This document shows, piece after piece, positions 1 to 11,954 of a stretch of DNA of 36,824 nucleotides (the first letter of the stretch is position 1; every line of letters starts with the position of its first letter). The stretch is from Echinostoma caproni (Eukaryota > Platyhelminthes > Trematoda > Plagiorchiida > Echinostomatidae). The DNA lies in NCBI GenBank assembly GCA_900618425.1, contig UZAN01042598.1, forward strand, positions 3,564 through 40,387, written 5' to 3'. Both the position numbers and the translations under genes were made by a program. Under the pieces are notes generated by a model. It did not search any database, was not told the DNA's origin, and saw nothing but the letters and a program-made list of their open reading frames with translations.

Positions 1-1070
1 TGGGGGTGGCAACGTGACCTAAACAACAGTTCTGTCTATCGGTGGGCGTGTTCCCACGTGAATGCTTTTCGGTTGACCCGGTGCTGTGTATGACTCACTC
101 CCGACCTGGAAGTTGATGTCTGTCTGCACTCAGGTGCTGTAGGTAGCTTAGTGTACGCCTTTGAACCATGCATTCCCTGAATGCCAGAATGTCCCCAAGT
201 GCGCGNTCATCACCATCTAACAAAGACGGCGACATGGTCAACTCATGAAATCCATCTCCGGGACCCCAGAGCGTGGACAGTAATCCAGCAATTGCAAACC
301 TTGAACATGCAAGCACAGAAACGAACCCGTAGCGCTAGACACGCGCTACAGGTAAAATCCGATCAATACAATTGTGGAGACTACTACCCGAGGCACAGCT
401 GTTTAGCAACTGTTACTTGTTATCTTTGTAAAAGTGTTGATCGTTCAAAGGATCAATAGTTGGTCACATCCTAATGAGCACAAACAAATATCTATCGAGG
501 TCTTCATTTGTTATTCATGTCGTCTAGTACTAAAGGTAAAATGAATCTTTTCGAACAGCCCAAACAACTTATTCGATAGGATGTCAGACATTTGAGAGAA
601 AGTAGAGCACCTGTAGTTTATTGGTGACGAACACCCACACGAGCAATGAATCTGCGCAGTATACCGGTTAGGCCTTGTGACCTGCACCAAATCTCGACTA
701 CATACACACATCGGCAGAACGAGATTCACTAATCAATTAAACAACTGTCCACTAATCCGGGTTTTACCAATAAAAGAGTAAACTGATTTGTTTGACCCTT
801 CAGTTTGGAAGTAGGCACAGAATTCCGAGCTGTACATTTCGATTTATTACCTATCACACAGAGCGGTTTCTTGTCTTGTAGAGAATGAACAAGGCGTGTT
901 TAGGGTAAATTCCACCGTTAGCCTTTTGTGGATCCCAGTTATACTTCTTTCTATCTATAAGAATTAACTTTCTAAAGTTTACTCATTCCTGTAACTCGAC
1001 AAATTATTTGGAAGGGGAAATTCGTCACGTGTATGCCAAATGAAGCTTGAACTGAAAAACTAGGACGCAC
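1..1070. other. non-coding flank, GC-richer first 460 nt
   Basis: No convincing gene. The first 460 nt are richer in G+C than what follows and are open for short stretches on both strands, which suggests the end of a dispersed repeat, but I cannot assign a family. An ambiguous base sits at 206. From about 460 to 1070 the sequence is AT-rich, with only short frames and no codon or motif pattern I recognise. Confidence 0.3.
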
Positions 1071-1325
1071 TGGACAACTGCTTCGACCTGGCTGGGTCTC
1101 ATCAGCAGTGCGATTTCATCGACTCAACTGGGGATCGAACTCGGGACTTCACAGGCCGAACGCAAGCATACTACCCACTCGGCCATTGGGCAGCTAACCA
1201 CACCGTTTATCATTTTCCATTTATACAATGCATCTTTGCGAGCTTGTTTCGGGCCATGGTCCACGCCCATCTCAGCACTAACCCTCCGGGGTTATGACTC
1301 GGTTGGAAACAATCATAACCTGAAT
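1071..1325 (-). repeat. SINE1 copy, tRNA-derived
   Basis: Read on the - strand, this holds a tRNA-like region with an A-box match (TGGCCGAGTGG, complement of 1175-1185) and a B-box match (AGTTCGATCC, complement of 1132-1141) at normal spacing. The part at about 1195-1325, upstream of the A box on the - strand, is also shared with the second copy at 34733-35015. Common blocks include 'ccgtttatcatttt', 'tttgcgagcttgtt' and 'ggttatgactcggt'. The repeat unit is therefore longer than a simple tRNA head plus tail. Inferred to be a dispersed, non-coding, retroposed element. Confidence 0.65.
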
Positions 1326-2745
1326 TTTCTCTTTGAAATTGAATCAAATTCTCCATCACTCACACGAAATTATTAAGACATGGAGTGTCAATGTGAGTCA
1401 AACCCTTGAGATACGGTGACTTTCATCAGTTCGTTCCCCAGACAGAGCTTACATTTTCAGCCTCAATCACATCACACACAGCATATCTACAAGTGTATTC
1501 ACATTTTTAGTTGGCACTACTAACTAAAACTCTTAGAAACGTGAAAATTTAGCCTGTAAATGAACTGGGGTAATGTTAGAAACAAGAGTAAACCTCTCGT
1601 GGTGATAGTCATGCATTTGTTACACATTGAGCCATTTAAAGTTGCGTCACATTTTTTAACGACTTCAAATAGCTCAATCAAAAATACTTTACCTCATGAT
1701 TCCCTCTCCCTTCCTGTTTCATCGAATGTGGCGCCCTATGTTGTGGTCACCAGCAACCAAGCGATATATATGAACGCTTATGGTCAAAAATAATCTTTTG
1801 AAAAAGTGTCCGAGAAAAAAACGGAAATAGTCTAATGGGTTTGTTGCAGAAAGACAACTTGTTTTATCCGAACAAATATATTCATTGATCCATGAAAATG
1901 TTTTGTACCCAGGTGAGCGTAAAGCAGCAAGCGGAACATGATAATAACTAAGTTGATTCATGGGATTATTGATTTATTCGCTTGCCTTCCCAGTGGCTCA
2001 CCGTATTATGTATCGTAATCAATAATATATCATCCATGGAACTGTTATACAATCCAACTGAGCGTCATTCGCTGAGTTGCAACAGTTTACTGAAATATTT
2101 ACTTTACTAATAATCGCTCGCTCAGTTGAAAGCTTATTGGCTACTCAACTCAAATTTGCAAACTATGAACGATTGAATTTTACTGCGCTAAACATTCGTC
2201 AGGTAATTACGTAATACATTTCCTGAAGAAATGTGCCAGTTATAGAATAGATAGAAACATAAAAGACAAGCTGACGCTTCGTGTTAATTCCTTTTCTGCG
2301 GAGTTAGAAGGACTGCTTTCACATGTTAAACCTGGCGACAAGTGACGCGCAAAGTCCCGGCTCCAATGTAATGACAACCAAGACTGTCTCCTGATACGGT
2401 ACTATTAATGTGAATTAATAATGACATGATAAATTATATACAAACCTTGATTCGTGAGGTATCTGGGTTAGGACAGCCGTCAAAGCACTTCCAGATATAA
2501 GTGCATCAAATAGGAATATGACAGCACTTAGCTGTGTCCAAATACACCTTACAATCAAGGTGCTTCAAAAGGGTACAGCTGACCGCTGTGTCAAAGAAAG
2601 AACATGATTAAAGTATACGGAGTCAAACAAATAGGTCCAGTCTGGCAGTGACATGATGCTCCCAAAGTATGAGCCAATCATACGGAGTTGAGCGCACACA
2701 ATTCAACCTCTCAACAAACAGCGGCAGGCGTGCGTGCATGCATGC

Positions 2746-2787
<42 letters not shown>

Positions 2788-3481
2788 ATGGATAGATGAC
2801 TGCCAAGGAGCCACCAAAACAGGTCACGTGCGTAGGTTGTTAAATAATCGATAACTGATAAGCGGTGAACTGGTACAGAACAAGGGTAGACGGAACATAG
2901 GTCAGCCAGTACTTAGGGACAATGGATGTCACAAGAGAACTCGTGTGGTTAAAGTCATACGAGTGAGCGGTGTGCGTGTGTCTGAATGTCCCTTACGTGT
3001 CAGAGACTGGGAACATTCGTTTGATTATGTAAGAAATCGATAACCAGAACGAAACGAATGTCAACGGGACAAATAAGAAGCGACAGAGTGGGTAATAAGA
3101 CGAAAGAACACTGAATGGTTCTGAGGAGAAGAATCAGCACTTCATGTTTCATAATCAAATTTTGACAAATAGTGGCTGAAAACGAAGTGCTACATCCCCA
3201 TCGGAACTCGTAAGCCGTACGCATTTTGTCTGCTCCAGCTGACTTCTGGGGAGGGTGTCAAATCCCCCTACCCACAGCTGCTCACTCAACGAGGCATAAT
3301 TCATGCATTGGACTGTATTCATCTGTTTGGCTGATCCTTTTGAATTGAGACTCTAACTATTAGGTTTACACGTATACCGTTGTTGTGACTGTCTACTCTC
3401 ATTTTAGGGAGTGTTTTTAGTGAACACAGTCAAAGAACCCGTTGTTGGATTTCCTCGGCATCTTTTTCCATTTTAATTCCT
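1326..3481. other. non-coding stretch
   Basis: AT-rich sequence with only short frames that lack splice-site context. It holds the TG microsatellite at 2747-2785. If the receptor gene begins upstream of the window, this stretch is part of the intron before exon A, but no upstream exon is visible to prove that. Confidence 0.3.
2747..2785. repeat. (TG)19 microsatellite
   Basis: Uninterrupted TG dinucleotide run of 39 nt. It creates artificial His-Thr and Val-Cys frames on the two strands, which should not be read as genes. Confidence 0.95.
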
Positions 3482-3650
3482 TCTACTGATTATGCAAACA
3501 TACAATTCCTCAGGAAGAGGGACGCGGCCAATCAAGGGACTGCCATTCAACACAATGGGGAAAGTTGGGCGGTGGTGGTGGGATTCGATCACATCCCCGG
3601 GGTGATAGCTTGAGGACGTTATCACCGGACCACCACAGCCTATCCATCCG
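3482..3650 (-). repeat. SINE2 copy 1, tRNA-derived
   Basis: On the - strand this reads as a tRNA-like head with a B-box-like core (complement of 'ggattcgatc', 3581-3590) and a 'ccggtgataacgtcc..ctatcaccccgg' middle. A short body follows, containing 'ccattgtgttgaatgg' and 'ttgattggcc'. The same order of blocks appears at 5740-5885 (same orientation) and 22500-22690 (opposite orientation). Non-coding; length and exact ends are approximate. Confidence 0.6.
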
Positions 3651-4848
3651 CGAGTGGAATGAGGTATATACATTTACTACTAAAAGGAGATACAAACACA
3701 CACTGTCAGGCTGGCGATCACCGTTAACGAGTTATTCACGAAAACACTAAGCAACTGTTGCTAATTAGATGTTTCGTTCTGTGCCATCCATTTCACCCCT
3801 ATTTTATGGCATTCTTTAAGTGAAAAAATACTTTTCAAGCCAGCAGTAGACTTGTGGAGTTATAACATTGCGATATGGTTGAATCCGCATAGGCTAACGG
3901 AACAATGAGTTCTTGCGGAATAAACGTATTACTAAATATCCCCTTATCAGGCTCCATTACTCTCAAGGGAATGACGTAAATATGGAACGTGCTGAAACTT
4001 CACGTCCCCGATAAAAAATGTGGTACTCAGTGATAAAAATTTTTCTGAATTCAAAATGGAAAATCGGAATGAATTTCAAACGGAGTAATTTCAACAGTTT
4101 TATCAGTGTACAGTTTCAGACGTGCTCGTGGGAACCTTGAATTCGAGGGGCTGGATGCGAGGCGGGGGTGGGATTTCAAAGAAGTTCTCTACGTCTGAAG
4201 GGAGGACGCGAAAAGAGCAAGTGAGAGACTGACAGCTAACTGTTGAGACAAACCAAGTGATCGGTGCGCCGGACTGTATACGATTAATGCACATATCCAT
4301 CAAACTGATGGCAGTCTATCATCTCAACATCGCCCCCACCGTCCATACCGTGTGTGATTGATGAGTAGACTGTTCTCGAAAACCTATAATCTACATATCA
4401 GACATGTTGCGTTGAGATTGAGAACAGTCCGGTTCCTTTTGTGGCAGTCTGTGTTTCTACATTATGGCCAGCTGTATCACTTGAAAATTTCCGTTCAGCA
4501 CAAGACTGTCGTGTTTTGGTGATTTGTTACACACGTAAATCTATCAGTTGGTGGATAGTGTTTTGTCTCACATGGATAACCGTCTTTTTTGTAAAGTGTC
4601 ATCTCACATACCCAGGAACTGATAACCACCACAAAAGCCACTAGCCCGGTTATACGGGATCATAGTCGAGCGTTGATGGGATTTTATTGATAATCTAAGA
4701 CGATATTTAGTAGAATTTCAGGCCTCCTGGACATTCTAATCGTTTGAGAACGGTTTGTCTATAGTGAATGTTTCTCTGCTTATTCGAAATACCACTACTG
4801 TCAGCATTAAGGAAACTGTGGATCGTTGTTCTCTCTTGATTACCTCAG
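3651..4848. other. non-coding, upstream intron
   Basis: No exon recognised. The last bases end in a splice acceptor (..gattacctcag, AG at 4847-4848), so at least the 3' part must be the intron that precedes exon A. Purine-rich and pyrimidine-rich patches occur near 4140-4200 without obvious structure. Confidence 0.4.
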
Positions 4849-5187
4849 ATTCCCCGTCTTCCATCACCTTCACTATTGATCCACCCGAGCCACAGCCAGT
4901 TGGTTCCACCATCACACTGCTTTGTCACGTCAACGGGGGCAAACCGGTACCGCGAATCACATTTTACCGTTTGTTACACACAAATCCACAGGGAGGTGAA
5001 TCAGTACAAGACATACAATATTTTAATTCCACAAACAAACAGCGAAAGCCCTTGACAGAGAGAAATATCACCAGAATACAACTGGTAGTGGAACAGGCGG
5101 ATCACGAGACCAAATTTGGATGCTCGGCAACCAGTGTGGTGATCAGTGGACGCTTACTGTCGGAACCAAAAGAAGTCAAGGTGTTGT
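4849..5187 (+). CDS. Receptor exon A: Ig-like domain
   Basis: Internal exon of a cell-surface Ig-superfamily receptor; one complete Ig domain in 113 codons. It enters in phase 1 after an AG acceptor and leaves in phase 1 at a GTAAGT donor. Early on comes the B-strand motif L-L-C-H-V-N-G-G-K-P-V-P (Cys codon at 4923-4925). Later comes V-E-Q-A-D-H-E-T-K-F-G-C-S-A-T, the usual D-x(n)-C pattern of the F strand. The core Trp of the C strand is replaced: the frame reads R-I-T-F-Y-R, with Phe at 4962-4964. Potential N-glycosylation sites are N-S-T and N-I-T. The linker splices into exon B as V-L-F-P-P. The style resembles membrane-distal Ig domains of nephrin/Kirre proteins; this is a family-level inference, not an alignment. 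Confidence 0.75.
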
Positions 5188-5739
5188 GTAAGTTTTTCAA
5201 TTATTTCTTCCACCATCCATTACACATTGATATTTACATTAAGGGCTTTTTGAACTGGAGATAGCTGGAACTTTCACTGTTTGTCTCTTTCTGTATATCG
5301 ATCAGGTGCTTTTGCATATCTCAATAACTGAGCTGTGTATTTCATTGTGTTAAGAACCACCGGTGGACTCGTACTTCACGTTGTTCATGGATATGAAAGA
5401 CATTTATGTGCGGGTTCGGATCTGATCAAGGTTACTAATATTTTTTACTCAAAATCAGTATAATTATCACTTTCACACTTTAGAACTTATAGCAATATCC
5501 ATTTTCTGGGTATATTTCACTATATGTAAAGAATTTTTCGTGTTCATTCCTTAACTATCAACTCCACGGGTCGAATTGGAGAATCATTGTGACTTCTTAC
5601 ACCGATTGCACTTAAGGCACCTCATTCTGCTTAGGAGAAATTCGAATGTACAGCACCCAATCCCAACTAGTCACATCTGCTTTTAATAAAACACTCAATA
5701 AAAATGAATTACACTCCGTTTCTATCAGCTTCACTTTCT

Positions 5740-5885
5740 TTATAATAATTATATACTGATAGAATTTTCAGGAACGGAGAAGAGGTCAATCAAAAGGCTT
5801 CCATACAACATTTAATGGGGAAAATCAGATGATGGTGGTAGGATTCGAACGTTTGCCCCCTCCAGTGTTACCACCGCTCTACTTT
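5740..5885 (-). repeat. SINE2 copy 2, tRNA-derived
   Basis: Same block order and orientation as the copy at 3482-3650: 'ttttcaggaacgg', 'aggtcaatcaaa', 'ccatacaaca', 'aatggggaaa', then a 'ggattcgaac' B-box complement (5841-5850) and a shortened 'tgttaccaccgctct' head. The tRNA-like 5' part is more eroded than in copy 3. Confidence 0.6.
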
Positions 5886-6379
5886 TTTCTGAAACGTAAA
5901 AAGAAAACAACTTTCGTGTTGTTGATTGATTAATCACCGGAAGTTATTTTGTACCCATTTCTAAGTACCAGCAAGCCTCCAGTATTTTGGAAAAGTTCAG
6001 AAAAAGACAGTCACCCACTATTACTCCCACTTGGACAGGCGGTTTACATGTTGAATGCTTCATAGCAAAGGGTCTTTTAAAGCTAGGTTAATGAATTCAC
6101 CAAATGAATAATAAAGTGGGTGAAATTCCAGTCAACGGATCTCATCTGATGACCACATTTATTGTTTGTTTTGTTTTTGTTTTAATTGTTTCTTCTCTTC
6201 GAAAGTCTTTTTTCTCATAATTTAAGTTTGAAGATTAAATGGTCGCCAAGTGACCCCAAGTTGTCGTAAGTGTATACCCGGTTGAGGACAATTCATCGCT
6301 TCTGTCAACTTGGTTAAGTTTTAGATGATAAATTTATAAAGCAGCAAAGTGGTGTACAATAAAGGAAATATGATGCAGN

Positions 6380-6395
6380 GGGGGGGGGGGGGGGG
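6380..6395 (+). repeat. poly-G run next to an ambiguous base
   Basis: Sixteen G in a row directly after an N at 6379. Length is probably uncertain in the assembly. A run like this could form quadruplex structures between molecules, but it is not the four-tract pattern of an intramolecular G-quadruplex. Confidence 0.85.
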
Positions 6396-7380
6396 CGAGT
6401 GGTCGAGATGCGATAAGAAGACAATTTTTAAGCAACAATGCAACGCTCAAAGTTCTTATACATTCACAATTAAAATTTAGTCGGTTCATTCGGATTTCTG
6501 TCCTCAGTACACCGATCGCATCTTAAAGACAATCACAGTGACCGCTGATGGTTGGTTACCCACGCTTTGTATCATCGTGTCATAAAACCGAAGTTAGCGT
6601 TCCAAACGGAGTAATGAGTTAAATTTTCTAGACAGGGTTCACTGGAAATAAAAGATTTTCTTATGGTTAAGTTCAAAAATTTCCAAATGTTTGAAACAGA
6701 CTCAGATGGGGAAAATGAAGGAAAATAGTTTGTGGTTCATAAATCATAGCGTCTTCTTACGTGCCATTAACGAAATATGACACAGTTGGGGATACAATAT
6801 CTCTTCGCAGTGAGCAGGTTTTTGTCAACTGACAAATATTCTACAAAAATAAATCATATTTTACAGATGCCAGGAATTGTTTCGTAATTGCAACATCCCT
6901 TTAACCACAGAAAGTCTCAGTTAGTGGAACAAGCTTTTACTTGCCTCAACCTTGTCCAAAGCAGAATTCGGACAAATAAGCCAAAACGTTTGTTACCTTC
7001 GTGGAACAAGGGTGGAGATGGGGACACCGGTTGCGTGTGTGCAGCAAAAAAATACCCGTTCACAATTATTGATCCTCGTTATCTCATAAGATTTCATTTA
7101 TGCTGTTTAAACATCCACCATGATGACATGAATTAATTAAGGGGTACAAACCTTTGCTTCTGGTTGAATGCTATCACTATCACGTCGTTTGATAAGACGT
7201 TGTTATTCAAGTGTTTCGCTTCATCTGTCTCTATCAATTGGTGCTCATCCTTGGTACCTCTGCGGAGCTCCATTTCCCGCCAAAAGATTCACATCTAAGC
7301 GATTTTGTTTTCGTTCACTGATGAACTGAGCGATTTCGAATACAGTTCGCTCCCCCATCCCTTGCTTTATCTTCCTACAG

Positions 7381-7890
7381 TTCCCCCCGGTCCACCGATT
7401 CTAACCGCAATACCTCACGGTGCTGTCAGTGAAAATCGTACGCGCGTCTTCGTCTGTCGTGCATCCCGCGGAAGCTACCCAGTAGCTCAGATACGATGGA
7501 AACTTCAACCTGCCATGGATTACGCGTCCAGTTTAGTGTCTAAGCGACCGACCATGCGTCCGTTCCATCAGATATCCAATACCACGTCTAGCCGAACAGA
7601 TGTGATAACAGATTTTGATGTGGACGAAGAAGAACTGAAGCTGTCAGACAGGCCACAATTAAAAGATCCGACTAACCGCGGAGTTGTGGCCATGTCAGAG
7701 GCCAGACTGACCAGTCGGCCGTGGTTTAATGGGGCAAGGGTGAGCTGTCACTTGGACTGGTCCTATGATAACTTGATTGGGAGCGGTTTGAAGATAGAAT
7801 CAACGAAACAAGTTCATCGGGATCGCGAGTCGGAAGTGACCAACGAAACTGCTTATCATCGGCCAGCCAGTCTAACGACAGAAGTATTAT
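7381..7890 (+). CDS. Receptor exon B: Ig-like domain with long insert
   Basis: Internal exon of 170 codons, phase 1 at both ends, acceptor 'cctacag' and donor GTGAGT. After splicing it starts F-P-P-G-P-P-I-L, typical of the linker in nephrin/Kirre-type domains. F-V-C-R-A-S-R-G-S-Y-P-V-A-Q-I-R-W then gives the B-strand Cys and C-strand Trp, and R-P-W-F-N-G-A-R-V-S-C-H-L the F-strand Cys without the usual Tyr two residues before it. Between the C and F strands lies an insert of roughly 60-70 residues rich in Ser, Thr, Arg and acidic residues (around D-F-D-V-D-E-E-E-L), so the exon is far longer than an average Ig exon. It ends T-E-V-L before the split codon that joins exon C. Confidence 0.75.
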
Positions 7891-9109
7891 GTGAGTTTGT
7901 TGTGCATCATGACGTGATTGAATGTTTTTGATACCAATATAGAAAATCCATACAATGATGTTTATTGGCAGTTGAAATGCATTCTGCATGTCAATTCTAT
8001 CGTCAGTGAAAACTGTTTGGCCTAAGTTAACCGTTTTGGTTGAGATTTAAGTTACTGGAACAAAAAGCATTTGACTAATCAAGTTTATATTTCTTTGAAT
8101 AATGTCAAATTATTCTTATTCTTCGCATTCAACTCACAGTTACTTGTAAGTAGTGGTGTGGGATGCTTGGTATTGATTAATTCGAGCTGACTATCCTTCG
8201 CACTTCACCTTTGCTCACAATCCTCATTTCATCGATTCAACCATATATGCTTTTATATGACGAACAGCAAACACCGGGGGAGAGTTGTTACCACCCGTTT
8301 CGGATTCATCAGTACTAAGCCTATTTTTTACCTCTTCTGGTACTGCGGCCCAAAACGAGTCAAAATTATTATCCCTGATCTGTATGATCATAGACTGATT
8401 CCGTTACAGTGGTTAAAAACAAGACGCCGTATTCTGAAATTTTACAATTGCTGAAAATGTCTCATTGGTATTGGGACATTTTACTGAAGAAACTGACTAA
8501 CGTTCATATTATTTCCCCGTACTCATGGTCTGGGAAGAACACAAGTCACTAAAATAGCGCAGGATGGTTATTTTTCTGCCGTACCGATTTAAAAGGTCAT
8601 TACATGATTCCTACAGATTTTTAAAACACTGGGCCAGTCAAAACTGTCAAAGTCAATATCAAGGCCGGCCAGTCACGTGCGATCCAATTGCAATTCTCAT
8701 TGTAGCTCATTAAAATCAACTGTAAGCTTCATTCCAACAAGAAAATCCACTTCCAGTATTTTGATCACATGATATCAATTGAGAGAAATGATTTGTTAGA
8801 TCGGAATATATTAATTGAATGGTGATGGTGTTCCATTTTGAATGCGGTGATGTATTTGTGTGTTTGCACAGCATATCCAATTAGTTAGTGAGTTTCACTG
8901 TTTCAAAAAGAAACCGATCGATATGAGAAATTGTAGTCGCAAATCTTACGAACATAATTACAAAAGAATCTTTCCATTTTTTAGTAATAATTATACCGAC
9001 AAAAATGTTTTCTGTGGTTCACGAAATCTGAATACTGTCCTATTTCGAGTTCAAAATGTATCCGCCAGTGAATGAATAGTAACACTGATATGCGTTTCTT
9101 CCGCCCCAG
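7891..9109 (+). other. intron 2 of the receptor gene
   Basis: GT..AG intron of 1,219 nt, AT-rich, with no repeat or exon that I can identify. The acceptor tract is 'gtttcttccgccccag', ending at 9109. Confidence 0.7.
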
Positions 9110-9372
9110 TTCCACCTTCTGCCATAAGTTTGAGCGTGAGTCCATTGAATGGGATTCAAGAGCATTCGGGAGAACAAGTATTGGAATGCACTTCGACCTC
9201 TTCATTTCCGGCAGCAAAAATAACTTGGTTAAAGCGAGCAAAATTTTCCAAATGGAAGGATGACCAAATGGCCAATCGGGACACGGATGTTTCCAGTTAC
9301 GTCACCCCTGGATGGCCACTGGAAACATTTGATACAGATGTTCCCGTTACGGATAACGTGGTTTCAGAAGTG
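9110..9372 (+). CDS. Receptor exon C: N-terminal half of split Ig domain
   Basis: Internal exon of 263 nt entering in phase 1 and leaving in phase 0. It codes P-P-S-A-I-S-L-S-V-S-P, then H-S-G-E-Q-V-L-E-C-T-S-T-S-S-F-P-A-A-K-I-T-W: the A strand, B-strand Cys and C-strand Trp of an Ig domain close to nephrin-type repeats. The frame runs on through P-G-W-P-L-E-T-F-D-T and stops at S-E-V before a GTAGGT donor at 9373. There is no F-strand Cys here; exon D supplies it. The donor was chosen because it alone keeps phase 0, the phase in which exon D opens. C plus D give 138 codons. Confidence 0.72.
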
Positions 9373-11954
9373 GTAGGTTATTTAAAAAAACATTAACCAT
9401 CAGGTATTAGTAGTAGCCGATTCGGATGGTAGTGCACTGATTTAGTGTTGATAAAAAGCAACATACACCAAGTTACTTGAATTTCCTAGGAAAATACATG
9501 AGATGCTAGCTTATCTGATCATTAAGAATTCATAATGTTTAGTATAATTAAATTGATTTTCTAAAGAATGTAACTGGTAATTGGCAGCAGGGTGAAAGAA
9601 AGTGCAAAATCTCCCAGAAGTTACTAATTGAAACGATTTGTGTGTAGATAGTTATTTTATAACTACCTGTCGTCGTGAATATTCAAACCACGTTGTTGTT
9701 TGTCTGTTTCTTGAGGGTTAAACTGAAATCACTGATATGGCAAACAGCAGGTGGAAACATTGGGCGTCAAAAATGCTGAAACAATTACAAATAAAAACTC
9801 GCGTGCTGTTGCTGTGATATTATTTGAGAAAGTTATTAGATCGATGCCCGAACCTCTCAACATTGGTTGGTCGAAGTAGAGAGCAGATGATCGAATACCT
9901 CTAACCTTCGAATGTCATTTGTGGTGGCGGTAATCACATAGGAAAAGGCCACATTTCGGTGCAAAATCGATAAGAACCCGAAACATTGTATGAAAAGCTG
10001 TAAAATCAGACTTCTGTTGAGAACTTTTTACAATGTTAATCCTTTCTTTAGGTTTAAACGTTCAAAGTGCTTAGCACTTACACCCGTTGCTCGTTGATAC
10101 GCTTCCGGGTGTGATATGAAATGTGGGAAGAAGTTTTCATCGTTATGTGTTGTCCTCGGAACAGATCGCTTTCGCAGATCATTCTCGGACGTCGCGAATC
10201 AAAGGAAGATTTCTTCTCTATTACACATGAAGTTCAGATAGCATAACTGAAGTGTGGGACTGGAACAGTTATCATGATAGACTGAAAGCATCTACCTTAT
10301 CACCCAGCCAATTGTCTCACCAAACAGTTCGACGATAGAGTGTCGTTCTTTGAGGAACGATGGATGACTTGAAAAGTCTCCCAGGAGCCCAAGACAGGTT
10401 TCGCGATCCTTGCCCCTTTCAGATATGCGTGCCGGGTAATTTTCAGCCAGGTCTTTCATATACTTGAAATCACCATGTAAGTTATACAATGTAAATCTCA
10501 TTTGCAACTAGGGGAGTGGATTTGAGAAGAACAAGTCTGGAAAAATCATTGCCATGATGCCATATCACGTGTTATAGGTTAGGTGCTTTTAATCTCAGCC
10601 AATTTCTAGTTTTGGCTGAAGTCGGACGGATGTAACCCATAACACCTGCTACATGCATCCACGATTCATCACAATGATTCTTCGAGACTTGTTCGTGTTA
10701 AATTCAATTCCCGAGCTGCCAGTGAGATTTGTTTTGCAGATTTTGGTTCTTTTTGCCAACGAGATTAAAAAAGTAAGCTCCTTATGGTTCCTTCACCTTA
10801 GTTTGGTTTATTACATAAGGGCTTAGGGAGTACGGGTTCAGTTTTTCAAATCTCATTCTAAAATTCCCTCAGGCTAACAGATCATTCAAACATCTACGAT
10901 TCTGTTAACTTTACAATGAAATAGAAAACGGTTTGCTGGTGGTTGTCGGACCTGGTAGCGATACTGTGAGATCCAGTCATAAATAAAGTTGGAATAGACA
11001 CATCCTTGGACCAGTCCAATTTTTCAGCTGAGCTGAGTGGAGCAACCCTGTATCATATGAAAGCGTCTAATTATACACCAAAAAGACCTCTGTGCGTTGA
11101 TATCGATCAGTAATTGGCACACCTCAGCCAAACCACATGTTTTGCAGACAAAAAGCAATGAGTTGAGTCTCCATTCATCAAAATGTTCATATTAGGTTCA
11201 CAGTAACTCAATAAATTGGAGGTTTTATATCCATGTCATAAGGTTCAAACAGTTGTGAACTGTAATGCACTCATTGACGGGTCACTCGGCCGGTTGATGA
11301 AGTGATCTACTTATCGGTTTCCACTTGCGTTGTGCCGGGCACAAGACGAATGTGTAGTGTAAAGGGAATGAGCGTTGTGTTTAATGCCTCGATTCTCCAC
11401 TGTCACCTCGCTGTTCTGCCAATAGGCAGCAGCTCTGATCTTATTTTGAATGTTTTCCTCCAAATAAATCAATTCACTATCGGCGTTTTGTTGTTTCTAT
11501 GACCAATGCGTCTAGTTCAAGTGGAGAGTTGTAAAGTTGTTTCGGAAATCCGGCCTTACGGTGGACGAAGTGAAGTATGAAGCACGCTTGCTGAANNNTT
11601 GCTGAACAGATTATTTGAGCACGGGGTGTATCTCGAGGGTGATTCGGTAATTTCACGGTAGTTGTGGTGAATAGTGAGCATTTTGTGCGGTTAAATCGGC
11701 CGATAGCGTTTACGTTGGCATATTTATGAGCGAATTTCCCTCGGAAATTAGCCGGGTGGATATTTGGGAGTGTGTATCTAGGAGCAGTTGATTCAAGAAG
11801 TCGTGTCCCTCTGACGCAGGCACCTCTCCGAGACTCGTACTACCTTATGGATCATGTCTGAGGAGATGTTGTAACGGTGTCTTAGGTAAGCTTTACAACC
11901 ACTATTAGTTTGACAGGTTTATTTACGTTTTGAAAAAGTTGAAGGTGCTACTTC

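Larger units (their letters stand above)
5188..7380 (+). other. intron 1 of the receptor gene
   Basis: GT..AG intron of 2,193 nt between exons A and B. It contains SINE2 copy 2, a poly-G run at 6380-6395 and otherwise AT-rich sequence. The open stretch at 6888-7136 has no splice context and no motifs. The acceptor is the pyrimidine-rich 'ttatcttcctacag' ending at 7380. Confidence 0.7.

Noticed and set aside
1132..1185. A- and B-box pair suggesting a tRNA gene on the - strand
   Set aside because: The acceptor stem does not pair and a second, diverged copy exists at 34733-35015, so it is a SINE, not a functional tRNA.
2623..2854. Open frames on both strands with His-Thr and Val-Cys repeats
   Set aside because: They are translations of the TG microsatellite.
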